From assembly GCA_002426015.1 (NCBI GenBank), contig DINS01000017.1:1-56144 (forward strand): a stretch of 56,144 bases of DNA, in the 5' to 3' direction. The translations under genes and the position numbers were made by a program. The stretch's first letter is position 1. Every line of letters begins with the position of its first letter. The notes beneath the pieces are model-generated. The model searched no databases. It was given only the letters and a program-made list of their open reading frames with translations, and was not told the origin of the DNA. Below are positions 18,417-26,211 of the stretch, piece after piece. The stretch is from Flavobacteriaceae bacterium UBA5534 (lineage in GTDB: Bacteria; Bacteroidota; Bacteroidia; Flavobacteriales; Flavobacteriaceae).

Positions 18417-18848
18417 ATGAAACATTCAATGAACACATTACAATCTGCAAAATCTAAATTTTTGTTATTATTCTGCTTATTTGTTTACGCAACCAACTTT
18501 TCACAAGATGTGGCAACCAATGCTAATGCTGGAGTATTATCATTTGAATCAGATGAAATAGATTACGGAACCATACATCAAAATGATAATGGTGAGCGTA
18601 CGTTTACATTTACCAATACTGGAAAAGCTCCAATTGTCATTTCTAATGTAAAAACATCTTGTGGGTGCACAGTACCATCCTATTCTAAAACGCCTATTTT
18701 ACCTGGCCAAACCAGTGAAATAAAAGTAAAGTATGCGACTAACAGACTTGGTGCTTTCAAAAAGACAATTACTGTCATGTCCAATGCATCAGAAAGTAAT
18801 AAAATGCTAAAAATAAAAGGTGAAGTCCTTGCAATAGAAGAACAATAG
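18417..18848 (+). CDS. Secreted DUF1573 (Ig-like) protein
   Basis: The 143-residue protein has a signal peptide ending near ATNFSQ (about residue 30). One DUF1573 domain follows (about 40-138): FESDEIDYGTIHQNDNGERTF, FTNTGKAPIVISNVKTSCGCTVP, KVKYATNRLGAFKKTITV. The SCGCTVP cysteine pair is a family hallmark. The fold is Ig-like and the protein is likely periplasmic. Two ATGs (18417 and 18429) are usable; the first gives a more basic leader. It follows the LuxR-type regulator on the same strand and could be its target. Confidence 0.85.
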   Translation: MKHSMNTLQSAKSKFLLLFCLFVYATNFSQDVATNANAGVLSFESDEIDYGTIHQNDNGERTFTFTNTGKAPIVISNVKTSCGCTVPSYSKTPILPGQTSEIKVKYATNRLGAFKKTITVMSNASESNKMLKIKGEVLAIEEQ

Positions 18849-18923
18849 AAATCACAACATCGCATTTTTGTCTCAATATTAAAATCTACCTAAAAGATGT
18901 ATGCTAATTTTTTGAAAATAATG

Positions 18924-18931
18924 TAATTTTG
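18924..18931 (+). promoter_or_regulatory. -7 element of lysS
   Basis: TAATTTTG matches TAnnTTTG and ends 41 bases before the lysS ATG. No TTG lies 17-23 bases upstream. Confidence 0.45.
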
Positions 18932-18972
18932 CACTCTTCTGTTGCAAACGACAGAATTCAAAATTAATTAGC

Positions 18973-20661
18973 ATGCAGCTTTCAGAACAAGAAATCATCC
19001 GAAGAGAAAAATTAGACAAACTACGTGAGTTGGGCATCAATCCTTATCCTGCTGATCTTTATCCTGTTGACCATACTTCCAAACAGGTAAAAGAGGCTTT
19101 TAAAGAAGGTAAAAAAGTAGTGATTGCTGGTCGTTTAATGTCGATGAGAGTGCAGGGCAAAGCAAGTTTTGCCCAACTACAAGATTCTGAAGGCAAGGTA
19201 CAAGTTTATTTTAATAGAGACGAAATTTGCCAAGGTGAAGACAAAACCAAATACAACGAAGTCTTTAAAAAACTCTTGGATTTTGGTGATTTTATAGGTA
19301 TCGAAGGCGAATTGTTCACCACACAAGTTGGCGAAAAATCAGTGAGAGTGAAAGATTTTACAATTTTGAGCAAATCACTAAAACCATTACCATTACCAAA
19401 AGAGAAAGACGGCATTGTTTATGACGCCTTTACTGACCCAGAACAACGTTACAGACAACGCTATGCCGATTTAGTGGTCAATCCGCATGTCAAAGAAGTG
19501 TTTGTTAAACGAACTAAATTATTTAACGCCATGCGTCAGTTTTTTAACAATGCTGGTTATTTTGAAGTTGAAACTCCTGTTTTGCAACCTATTCCTGGTG
19601 GTGCAGCAGCTCGTCCATTTGTAACACACCACAATAGTTTGGATATTCCCTTATACATGCGAATTGCTAATGAACTATACCTAAAACGATTGATAGTAGG
19701 AGGCTTTGATGGTGTCTATGAATTTTCCAAAAACTTCAGAAATGAAGGTATGGACAGAACTCATAATCCTGAATTTACTGCAATGGAAATTTATGTTGCT
19801 TACAAAGATTACAACTGGATGATGGATTTCTGTGAACAGTTGTTAGAATATTGCGCAAAAGCAGTAAACGGAACCACTGAAGCTACTTTTGGCAACTACA
19901 AAATAGATTTCAAAGCTCCTTATGCAAGAGTGACCATGGCAGATTCCATCAAGCAATTTACAGGTTTTGATATCACTGGAAAAACTGAAGACGAGATAAG
20001 AAAAGCAGCAAAAGACATGGGGATAGCTGTCGATGACACGATGGGAAAAGGAAAGTTGATTGATGAAATTTTTGGTGAAAAATGTGAAGGCAATTATATT
20101 CAACCAACATTTATAACAGATTACCCAAAAGAAATGAGTCCTTTATGCAAGGAGCATAGAGAAAACCCAGAATTGACCGAACGTTTTGAGTTGATGGTTT
20201 GTGGTAAGGAAATTGCAAATGCCTATTCTGAACTGAATGACCCAATTGACCAACGTGAACGTTTTGAACACCAAATGGAACTTGCAAAAAAAGGTGATGA
20301 TGAGGCCACAGGAATTATCGATTATGACTTTTTGCGCGCATTGGAATATGGCATGCCACCAACTTCAGGTATGGGAATTGGGATGGATAGACTCGTCATG
20401 TTCTTGACCAATAACCAATCGATACAAGAAGTGTTGTTCTTCCCTCAAATGAAACCAGAGAAGAAAGCTGTGGCATTGACTGAAGAAGAAAAAGCAGTGC
20501 TTACTTTATTAAAAGCTGGTTCTCCAATCGATTTAAATGTTTTAAAACAACAATCAGGATTGAGCAACAAAAAGTGGGATACTACCATTAAAGGATTGAC
20601 CAAACACAAATTGGCTAAAGTCTCCAAAACTGAAGAAGGACTACTGGTTGAACTGATCTAA
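18973..20661 (+). CDS. lysS: Lysyl-tRNA synthetase, class II, with C-terminal extension
   Basis: The 562-residue enzyme charges tRNA-Lys. The N-terminal OB-fold anticodon-binding domain spans about 50-150 (VVIAGRLMSMRVQGKASFAQLQD). The class II core shows motif 1 (RQFFNNAGYFEVETPVLQ), motif 2 (KNFRNEGMDRTHNPEFTAME) and motif 3 (GMGIGMDRLVMFL). About 60 residues follow the usual end at FFPQMKPEK. They run EEKAVLTLLKAGSPIDLNVLK to the stop and look like a small winged-helix-type domain, a tail I associate with Bacteroidota LysS. This makes the protein longer than the roughly 500 residues of typical bacterial LysS. Confidence 0.97.
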   Translation: MQLSEQEIIRREKLDKLRELGINPYPADLYPVDHTSKQVKEAFKEGKKVVIAGRLMSMRVQGKASFAQLQDSEGKVQVYFNRDEICQGEDKTKYNEVFKKLLDFGDFIGIEGELFTTQVGEKSVRVKDFTILSKSLKPLPLPKEKDGIVYDAFTDPEQRYRQRYADLVVNPHVKEVFVKRTKLFNAMRQFFNNAGYFEVETPVLQPIPGGAAARPFVTHHNSLDIPLYMRIANELYLKRLIVGGFDGVYEFSKNFRNEGMDRTHNPEFTAMEIYVAYKDYNWMMDFCEQLLEYCAKAVNGTTEATFGNYKIDFKAPYARVTMADSIKQFTGFDITGKTEDEIRKAAKDMGIAVDDTMGKGKLIDEIFGEKCEGNYIQPTFITDYPKEMSPLCKEHRENPELTERFELMVCGKEIANAYSELNDPIDQRERFEHQMELAKKGDDEATGIIDYDFLRALEYGMPPTSGMGIGMDRLVMFLTNNQSIQEVLFFPQMKPEKKAVALTEEEKAVLTLLKAGSPIDLNVLKQQSGLSNKKWDTTIKGLTKHKLAKVSKTEEGLLVELI

Positions 20662-20777
20662 TATGCTTTGTTTAAAACAATTAATAGATTATTTCAACCA
20701 AATATCGATTAATACGTTTAAGTTCAAACTTTTTTATTATTTTCACAACTTCCTATTAATCAGTATTAACGACCCAA

Positions 20778-21761
20778 ATGAAAAACTTTAGTCTTATTGC
20801 AGTTTTACTACTGCTTACGTTTTCTTGTTCTACAGACAATGACGACCTAATTCCTCAACCTATACCAGCAGTGGTACCAGAGTTTAGGCCTACACTTTCA
20901 GAATTAAATTTGTTTACAGGAAGTTTAAAGAATCTAACACCAAGTTCTCTTACTTTTGAATATGAACTAAACACAAAATTGTTTACCGATTACGCCCACA
21001 AACAACGTATTATCGCTCTACCCTCTGGACAAAAGTTAACAAATGTTGGTGATGGATTGCCAAATTTTCCCGACAACACAGTGATAGCCAAAACATTTTA
21101 TTATAATGTTGATGAGCGAAACGAATCGTTAGGCAAAACAATTATTGAAACCCGTGTATTGATCAAACAAAATGGTGTTTGGGTTACTGGTGACTACAAG
21201 TGGAATGCAGCACAAACTGATGCGGTTTTGGATCCAAATGGAAGTGTTGTACCTGTATCTTGGATTGACAATTCTGGTGCCACAAAAACTGTTAACTATG
21301 AAATACCGTCAGATACCGATTGCTTTACTTGTCACCAAATAAACAATACTGCAACTCCAATAGGACCAAAGTTGAGAACCTTAAATTTTGAAGTAAATGG
21401 TATCAATCAATTACAAAAACTCAAAAATTTGCAGTTACTTTCAGGGCTGACTAGCCCAAATGATATAAGTGTTTTGCCAAATTGGGAAGATACCAATGCC
21501 ACTTTAGAGCAACGAGCAAGAGCTTATTTTGATGTCAATTGTGCACATTGTCATACTTCTGGCGGTTATTGTGAAACGCAATCGACACTACGATTGAGTT
21601 ATGAAACCTCATTAGCCAATTCTAAAATAGTTGAAAGAAAGTCTAGTATTTCTAACCGACTGAACTCAACTGTTCAGGGTATAAAAATGCCATTTATTGG
21701 GACATCGATCAAGCATCAAGAAGGTGTTGATTTATTGCAATCTTATTTAGACACTTTATAA
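20778..21761 (+). CDS. Diheme c-type cytochrome lipoprotein (SO2930/HNE_0200-like)
   Basis: The 327-residue protein has a lipoprotein signal (LLLTFSC, Cys17). It carries two CxxCH heme-attachment motifs: CFTCH (Cys182-His186) and CAHCH (Cys255-His259). The surrounding sequence (LFTDYAHKQRIIALPSGQKL, DYKWNAAQTDA, YEIPSDTDCFTCH, RARAYFDVNCAHCH) matches my recollection of the SO2930/HNE_0200 family of diheme proteins. It is anchored in the envelope and likely transfers electrons. In other genomes this family is often beside a parallel beta-helix protein; none is next to it here. A terminator follows directly. Confidence 0.75.
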   Translation: MKNFSLIAVLLLLTFSCSTDNDDLIPQPIPAVVPEFRPTLSELNLFTGSLKNLTPSSLTFEYELNTKLFTDYAHKQRIIALPSGQKLTNVGDGLPNFPDNTVIAKTFYYNVDERNESLGKTIIETRVLIKQNGVWVTGDYKWNAAQTDAVLDPNGSVVPVSWIDNSGATKTVNYEIPSDTDCFTCHQINNTATPIGPKLRTLNFEVNGINQLQKLKNLQLLSGLTSPNDISVLPNWEDTNATLEQRARAYFDVNCAHCHTSGGYCETQSTLRLSYETSLANSKIVERKSSISNRLNSTVQGIKMPFIGTSIKHQEGVDLLQSYLDTL

Positions 21762-21781
21762 AAATAAATACTCTTTAAACT

Positions 21782-21810
21782 AAAGGCTACCAGATTGGTG
21801 GCCTTTTTTT
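21782..21810 (+). terminator. Intrinsic terminator after the diheme cytochrome gene
   Basis: An 11-base-pair stem (AAAGGCTACCA paired with TGGTGGCCTTT, one T-G pair, three-base loop) is followed by a T run. Confidence 0.85.
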
Positions 21811-21911
21811 ATTCAAATTTTAGTTAAATAAATACTAAAATTTATTCTATTTTACTTACAAAGTAAAGTATTACTTATTTTCACATTTCTAACTTAAAAA
21901 ATCCAACTGTT

Positions 21912-24416
21912 TTGAAACAATTTTCATTAAAAATGTTTGCTTTGGCTTCTGTTTTTCTTGTATTCTCTTGTAATACAGCAAAAAAAGCAGCCAAGTCAAA
22001 AAATGCGGCGGCCGCAAGTGCAGAAGCCAAACCTGCTAAAAAACCAGGCAAAGACGATATTCAACCTTATGACAAGGTCATTACCAAAGAAGCTAAAACC
22101 GATGATGGTCTCTTCAAAGTTCACAAAATAGACGATAGCTATTTTTATGAAATTCCAGATTCACTTTTTGAGCGTGAAATGCTGATGGTAACTCGTATAG
22201 CTAAAACCGCAAGTGGTCTTGGCTTTGGTGGTGGAAAACAAGACGAATCAGTTTTGCGTTGGCAAAAAAAGGATAAAAAAGTATTATTACGCATTGTTTC
22301 TTACAGTGTTGTGGCTAATGATTCACTACCAATCCATGAAGCGGTTGTGAACTCCAACTTTGAACCTATCCTGTTTTCTTTTCCAATAAAAGCATTTAGC
22401 AAAGATTCACTTAATACAGTAATTGATGTCACTGATTTGTACACTAAAGATGTTAAACCTTTAGGGTTACCCGAAAGAAGCCGTAAAGAATATAAGGTTA
22501 CCCGATTGGATAACGATTTATCGTTTATAGAAAGCATTAAAAGCTACCCTCTAAATATTGAGACAAGACACGTCAAAACCTATAACGCTGGAGATCCACC
22601 TTCAAGTTCTGAAACAGGAACCATTTCAATAGAAATGAGCAACTCTATGGTATTATTACCAAAAGTACCTATGATGCGTCGTACATTCGATCAACGTGTA
22701 GGTTGGTTTACAAGCAGACAAACAGATTATGGTTTAGATGTACAAGAAAGTAAAACAGTGACTTATTTAGACAGATGGCGTTTAGAAGTAAAAGATGAAG
22801 ATATCGAAAAATTTAAACGTGGTGAATTGGTAGAACCAAAAAAACAAATCGTTTACTATATAGACAGAGCAACTCCAGAAAAATGGAGAAAATATATCAA
22901 ACAAGGTATTGAAGATTGGCAAGTTGCTTTTGAGGCTGCTGGATTTAAAAATGCCATCATAGCAAAAGATCCTCCAACTAAAGAAGAAGATCCAGATTGG
23001 AGTCCAGAAGACATTCGTTATTCAGTGGTTCGCTATTTAGCTTCGCCAATACCTAATGCTAATGGACCTCACGTAAGTGACCCTAGAAGTGGTGAAATTT
23101 TAGAAAGTGATATCAATTGGTACCACAATGTAATGACCTTATTGCGCAACTGGTACTTTGTACAAACTGCTGCAATTAATCCAGAGGCGCAAAGCGTAGC
23201 ATTTAAAGATGAAATCATGGGTCGCTTAATTCGTTTTGTATCGTCTCACGAAGTTGGTCATACACTTGGCTTACCTCACAATATGGGAAGTAGCGTTGCC
23301 TATTCAGTAGAAGATTTACGCAGCCCAGAATTCACTCAAAAGTATGGAACAGCACCTTCTATTATGGATTATGCACGTTTTAATTATGTCGCACAACCAG
23401 GTGATGAAGGCGTTGCATTAATGCCAAATATTGGTGTGTATGATAAATACGCTATTGAATGGGGCTATCGTCCTATTCTTGATGCCAAAACACCAGAAGA
23501 CGAAAAGAAAACTTTAGATAGCTGGATTTTAAAACATGCTGGTGATCCAATGTACCGTTTTGGAAGACAACAAGGTGGAGACCCAATTGACCCAAGTAGT
23601 CAAACAGAAGATTTAGGTGATGATGCCATGAAAGCAAGTATGTATGGCATTACCAATCTTAAACGCATCATGCCAAATCTTATTAAATGGACAGCAGAAG
23701 ACGGTAAAGATTATGATGATTTAGAAACCATGTATGGGCAAGTCGTTGGGCAATATAACCGTTATATGGGACATGTCACTGCCAATGTTGGTGGAGTCTA
23801 TGAGTACTATAAAACCTACGACCAAGAAGGTGCTGTCTATACACATGTAGACAAAGCGAAACAAAAAGAAGCTTTAGATTTTCTACAAAAACAATTGTTT
23901 GAGACACCAGAATGGCTCATAGACAACAACATTTTCAACAAGTTTGAAAGTGCTGGAAGCATTGAGCGTATTAGAACCATTCAAACACGAACTCTTGACG
24001 GACTTTTGGATTTTGGCAGAATGGCTCGATTGAGTGAAAATGAAACAGTTAACGGAAAAGATGCTTACGGCTTATTGAATATGATGCAAGATCTGCGTAA
24101 AGGTATTTTTAGCGAACTTAATAGTGGAAGAACTATTGACCCTTATAGAAGAAACCTTCAACGTGCTTATATTGACAGAATGGAATATTTAATGACTAAA
24201 GAGCAAACCCCTATTCCAGCACAATTCCGCCGTTTTGTAAACAGAACCAATGTAGATGCAAGTCAGTCAGACATTAGAGCTGTTGTGAGGGCAGAATTAA
24301 AATCACTTCAAAGCTCATTGCGTGGTGCTTTAGGAAGAACAAGTGATACGATGAGCAGAATACATATTCAAGATGCTTTAGAGCGTGTTGACAAGGTATT
24401 GAATCCTAAAGATTAA
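21912..24416 (+). CDS. Zinc-dependent metalloprotease lipoprotein (DUF5117/DUF4953 type)
   Basis: The 834-residue protein contains the zinc motif HEVGHTLGLPH (His446, Glu447, His450, His456), the extended HExxHxxGxxH form of metzincins. Its layout resembles the large Bacteroidota zinc-dependent metalloproteases with DUF5118, DUF5117 and DUF4953 regions: a middle region with YYIDRATPEKWRKYIKQGIEDW and PPTKEEDPDWSPEDIRYSVVRY, then the catalytic part. The N-terminus is a lipoprotein signal (VFLVFSC, Cys20). The TTG at 21912 gives a basic leader (MKQFSLK); the ATG at 21933 would start inside the hydrophobic core without a positive charge, so TTG is preferred. Substrate is unknown. The gene is flanked by terminators on both sides. 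Confidence 0.85.
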   Translation: MKQFSLKMFALASVFLVFSCNTAKKAAKSKNAAAASAEAKPAKKPGKDDIQPYDKVITKEAKTDDGLFKVHKIDDSYFYEIPDSLFEREMLMVTRIAKTASGLGFGGGKQDESVLRWQKKDKKVLLRIVSYSVVANDSLPIHEAVVNSNFEPILFSFPIKAFSKDSLNTVIDVTDLYTKDVKPLGLPERSRKEYKVTRLDNDLSFIESIKSYPLNIETRHVKTYNAGDPPSSSETGTISIEMSNSMVLLPKVPMMRRTFDQRVGWFTSRQTDYGLDVQESKTVTYLDRWRLEVKDEDIEKFKRGELVEPKKQIVYYIDRATPEKWRKYIKQGIEDWQVAFEAAGFKNAIIAKDPPTKEEDPDWSPEDIRYSVVRYLASPIPNANGPHVSDPRSGEILESDINWYHNVMTLLRNWYFVQTAAINPEAQSVAFKDEIMGRLIRFVSSHEVGHTLGLPHNMGSSVAYSVEDLRSPEFTQKYGTAPSIMDYARFNYVAQPGDEGVALMPNIGVYDKYAIEWGYRPILDAKTPEDEKKTLDSWILKHAGDPMYRFGRQQGGDPIDPSSQTEDLGDDAMKASMYGITNLKRIMPNLIKWTAEDGKDYDDLETMYGQVVGQYNRYMGHVTANVGGVYEYYKTYDQEGAVYTHVDKAKQKEALDFLQKQLFETPEWLIDNNIFNKFESAGSIERIRTIQTRTLDGLLDFGRMARLSENETVNGKDAYGLLNMMQDLRKGIFSELNSGRTIDPYRRNLQRAYIDRMEYLMTKEQTPIPAQFRRFVNRTNVDASQSDIRAVVRAELKSLQSSLRGALGRTSDTMSRIHIQDALERVDKVLNPKD

Positions 24417-24437
24417 ATATTCAATTAAGAAAAAATA

Positions 24438-24465
24438 AAAAAGGCTTCCAATTGGAAGCTTTTTT
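24438..24465. terminator. Bidirectional terminator between convergent genes
   Basis: A palindrome with core GCTTCCAATTGGAAGC and A/T tracts on both sides. It ends the metalloprotease transcript and overlaps the TAA (24464-24466) of the alpha/beta hydrolase gene on the minus strand. Confidence 0.85.
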
Positions 24466-25288
24466 ATTTTAATATGGTATCAATTCCTTGTTTATAAGCA
24501 TCGAACTCTATCAAGTTATTATGATTACCCCCTTCAATTGTTGTAAAATACAATTGATTTTTTGATGCAATTTCTGATAGCTTTTTCCCAGATTTAAAAG
24601 GTACAACAGCATCGTCAGTGCCATGAAACATAAAAATTGGACTATTTACTTTCTTAATAAATTCAAATGAAGGCAATTTATATTTTAAAAGATTAGTTAC
24701 TGGATATATTGGAAATCGATGTTTAGCCACATCAGTAATACTGTAATATGGTGTTTCCAAAATTAATTGCTTTACTGCATTTTTTGAAGCGATATAAGTT
24801 GCTATTCCAGTTCCTAATGAGCGACCATAAATAGTTATCGTTTCAGTATTATAATTTTTCTTCAAATAGTCATAACAAAACTGTGCATCGCTATAAAGTG
24901 CTGCTTCACTTAATGCTCCTGTGCTTTTTCCATAGGTGCGATAATCCATTACAAAAACATCGTAATCTTTTTCTACAAAAAATTCTGTAATCATTCCCCA
25001 ACGTTGCAAATCACCAGCATTTCCATGAAAATATAAAATAACTCCTTTAGGGTTTTCAACTTTAAAATGAATAGCATTTATAACTGCGTTTTCATCTGTT
25101 TTCAGGAATAACTCTTCATAAGGATAAGAAAACTCAAACTTATAATCTTGTTGTAAAACCGTTGGTCTGAATAATATTTTTTCTTGAAGTAAATACAACG
25201 CCATTCCTATCATAACATATAATCCTAATATAATTATTATAGCCTTTTTAAGACCCTGTTTAAGCTTTTTTGGAACTGTGATTGACAT
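24464..25288 (-). CDS. Membrane-anchored alpha/beta hydrolase, second of a paralogous pair
   Basis: The 274-residue protein has an N-terminal membrane helix (about 15-34), which leaves the catalytic domain outside the cytoplasm. The hydrolase marks are complete: oxyanion HGN (88-90, ILYFHGNAGD), nucleophile Ser157 in GRSLG, acid Asp225/226 in FHGTDDAVVP and His256 in GGNHNNL. It belongs to the Bem46/YfhR-like serine hydrolase type. The ATG at 25288 overlaps the end of the preceding gene by 29 bases, suggesting translational coupling. Its paralogue directly upstream shares the same layout. Substrate is unknown. Confidence 0.85.
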   Translation of the reverse strand: MSITVPKKLKQGLKKAIIIILGLYVMIGMALYLLQEKILFRPTVLQQDYKFEFSYPYEELFLKTDENAVINAIHFKVENPKGVILYFHGNAGDLQRWGMITEFFVEKDYDVFVMDYRTYGKSTGALSEAALYSDAQFCYDYLKKNYNTETITIYGRSLGTGIATYIASKNAVKQLILETPYYSITDVAKHRFPIYPVTNLLKYKLPSFEFIKKVNSPIFMFHGTDDAVVPFKSGKKLSEIASKNQLYFTTIEGGNHNNLIEFDAYKQGIDTILK

Positions 25289-26126
25289 TGATGCTTGTTG
25301 TGGTTAAATCGATTGATTTTGGTTTAGAACGGATAATATCTTCTAGCATTAAATGATAAGATTCAAAATTATTCAAATCTTTATGTCCACCACCAATAAC
25401 AGTATGCAATTTGGTGAGCTTCGGGTTTACTTGTGATAATTTCACGCTTGTTTTATAAGGAATTAATTTATCATGTGTACCATGAATAATATGTATTGGA
25501 CATTGCACATATTTTAACCATTTGTAAGTTGGTAATGGATATTTCATTAACAACGATAAAGGCATAAAAGGAGCGTATCGTGCAGTAACTTTAGTTAAGC
25601 TATAATAAGGCGCATCTAAAATGAGCATTCTTGGGTTATTCATAGAAGCCAATTTTGCTGCAAAGCCTGAACCTAATGAGCGTCCATAAAGTATAATTCG
25701 GTCTTCGGTTGTTAATTCCTTCAACTTGTTATACACCTCTTGTAAATCTCTCTTTATTGCTTTTTGAGAACGTCGTCCTGTACTTTTGCCAAAGCCACGA
25801 TAATCGACCATTAATACATTATAACCAAGCCTGGTAAAATCGACAGCAAATTTTCCCCAACCTTTAATACTTTTAGAATTACCTTTAAGATATAATACAA
25901 CACCTTTACTCTCGCCTTTTGGTTTGAATTGAATACCATTGATAATGGCTCCATCTCTGGTTTCTAGATTATGTTCTTCAAACTTTTGATTATCATAATT
26001 AAACTGAAAATCTTTAGGTAGCTTTTCTGGCTTAAATAGCATGTAGTCTTGTAAATAGTACAAAGCAATGCTTACTGCAATATAAATAATTACAATAGTT
26101 ATAAATGTAGATATCCAATATGCCAT
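25260..26126 (-). CDS. Membrane-anchored alpha/beta hydrolase with altered oxyanion motif
   Basis: The 288-residue protein parallels its downstream neighbour over nearly the whole length: membrane helix (about 6-26), ALYYLQDYMLFKPEKL, GRSLG with Ser150, IIHGTHDKLIPY with Asp219, and GGGHKDL with His248. The triad is intact. The usual HG oxyanion pair is replaced by KG (LYLKGNSKSIKGWGKF, Lys81). The two genes overlap by 29 bases and form an operon; tandem duplication is the simplest origin. An M49-like peptidase gene lies upstream on the same strand but is separated by a hairpin. Confidence 0.85.
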   Translation of the reverse strand: MAYWISTFITIVIIYIAVSIALYYLQDYMLFKPEKLPKDFQFNYDNQKFEEHNLETRDGAIINGIQFKPKGESKGVVLYLKGNSKSIKGWGKFAVDFTRLGYNVLMVDYRGFGKSTGRRSQKAIKRDLQEVYNKLKELTTEDRIILYGRSLGSGFAAKLASMNNPRMLILDAPYYSLTKVTARYAPFMPLSLLMKYPLPTYKWLKYVQCPIHIIHGTHDKLIPYKTSVKLSQVNPKLTKLHTVIGGGHKDLNNFESYHLMLEDIIRSKPKSIDLTTTSINVNHSSKKA

Positions 26127-26161
26127 TAAGAGGAATGTATTACTCCATACAAGATATAAAA

Positions 26162-26191
26162 AAAGGCTTTAGCAACAATACCAAAGCCTTT
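26162..26191 (-). terminator. Intrinsic terminator after the M49-like peptidase gene
   Basis: Arms AAAGGCTTT and AAAGCCTTT form a nine-base-pair stem with a 12-base loop, followed on the minus strand by a T run. It lies 20 bases after the peptidase stop. Confidence 0.75.
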
Positions 26192-26211
26192 AAATATCAA
26201 ATTGTTAAAAA

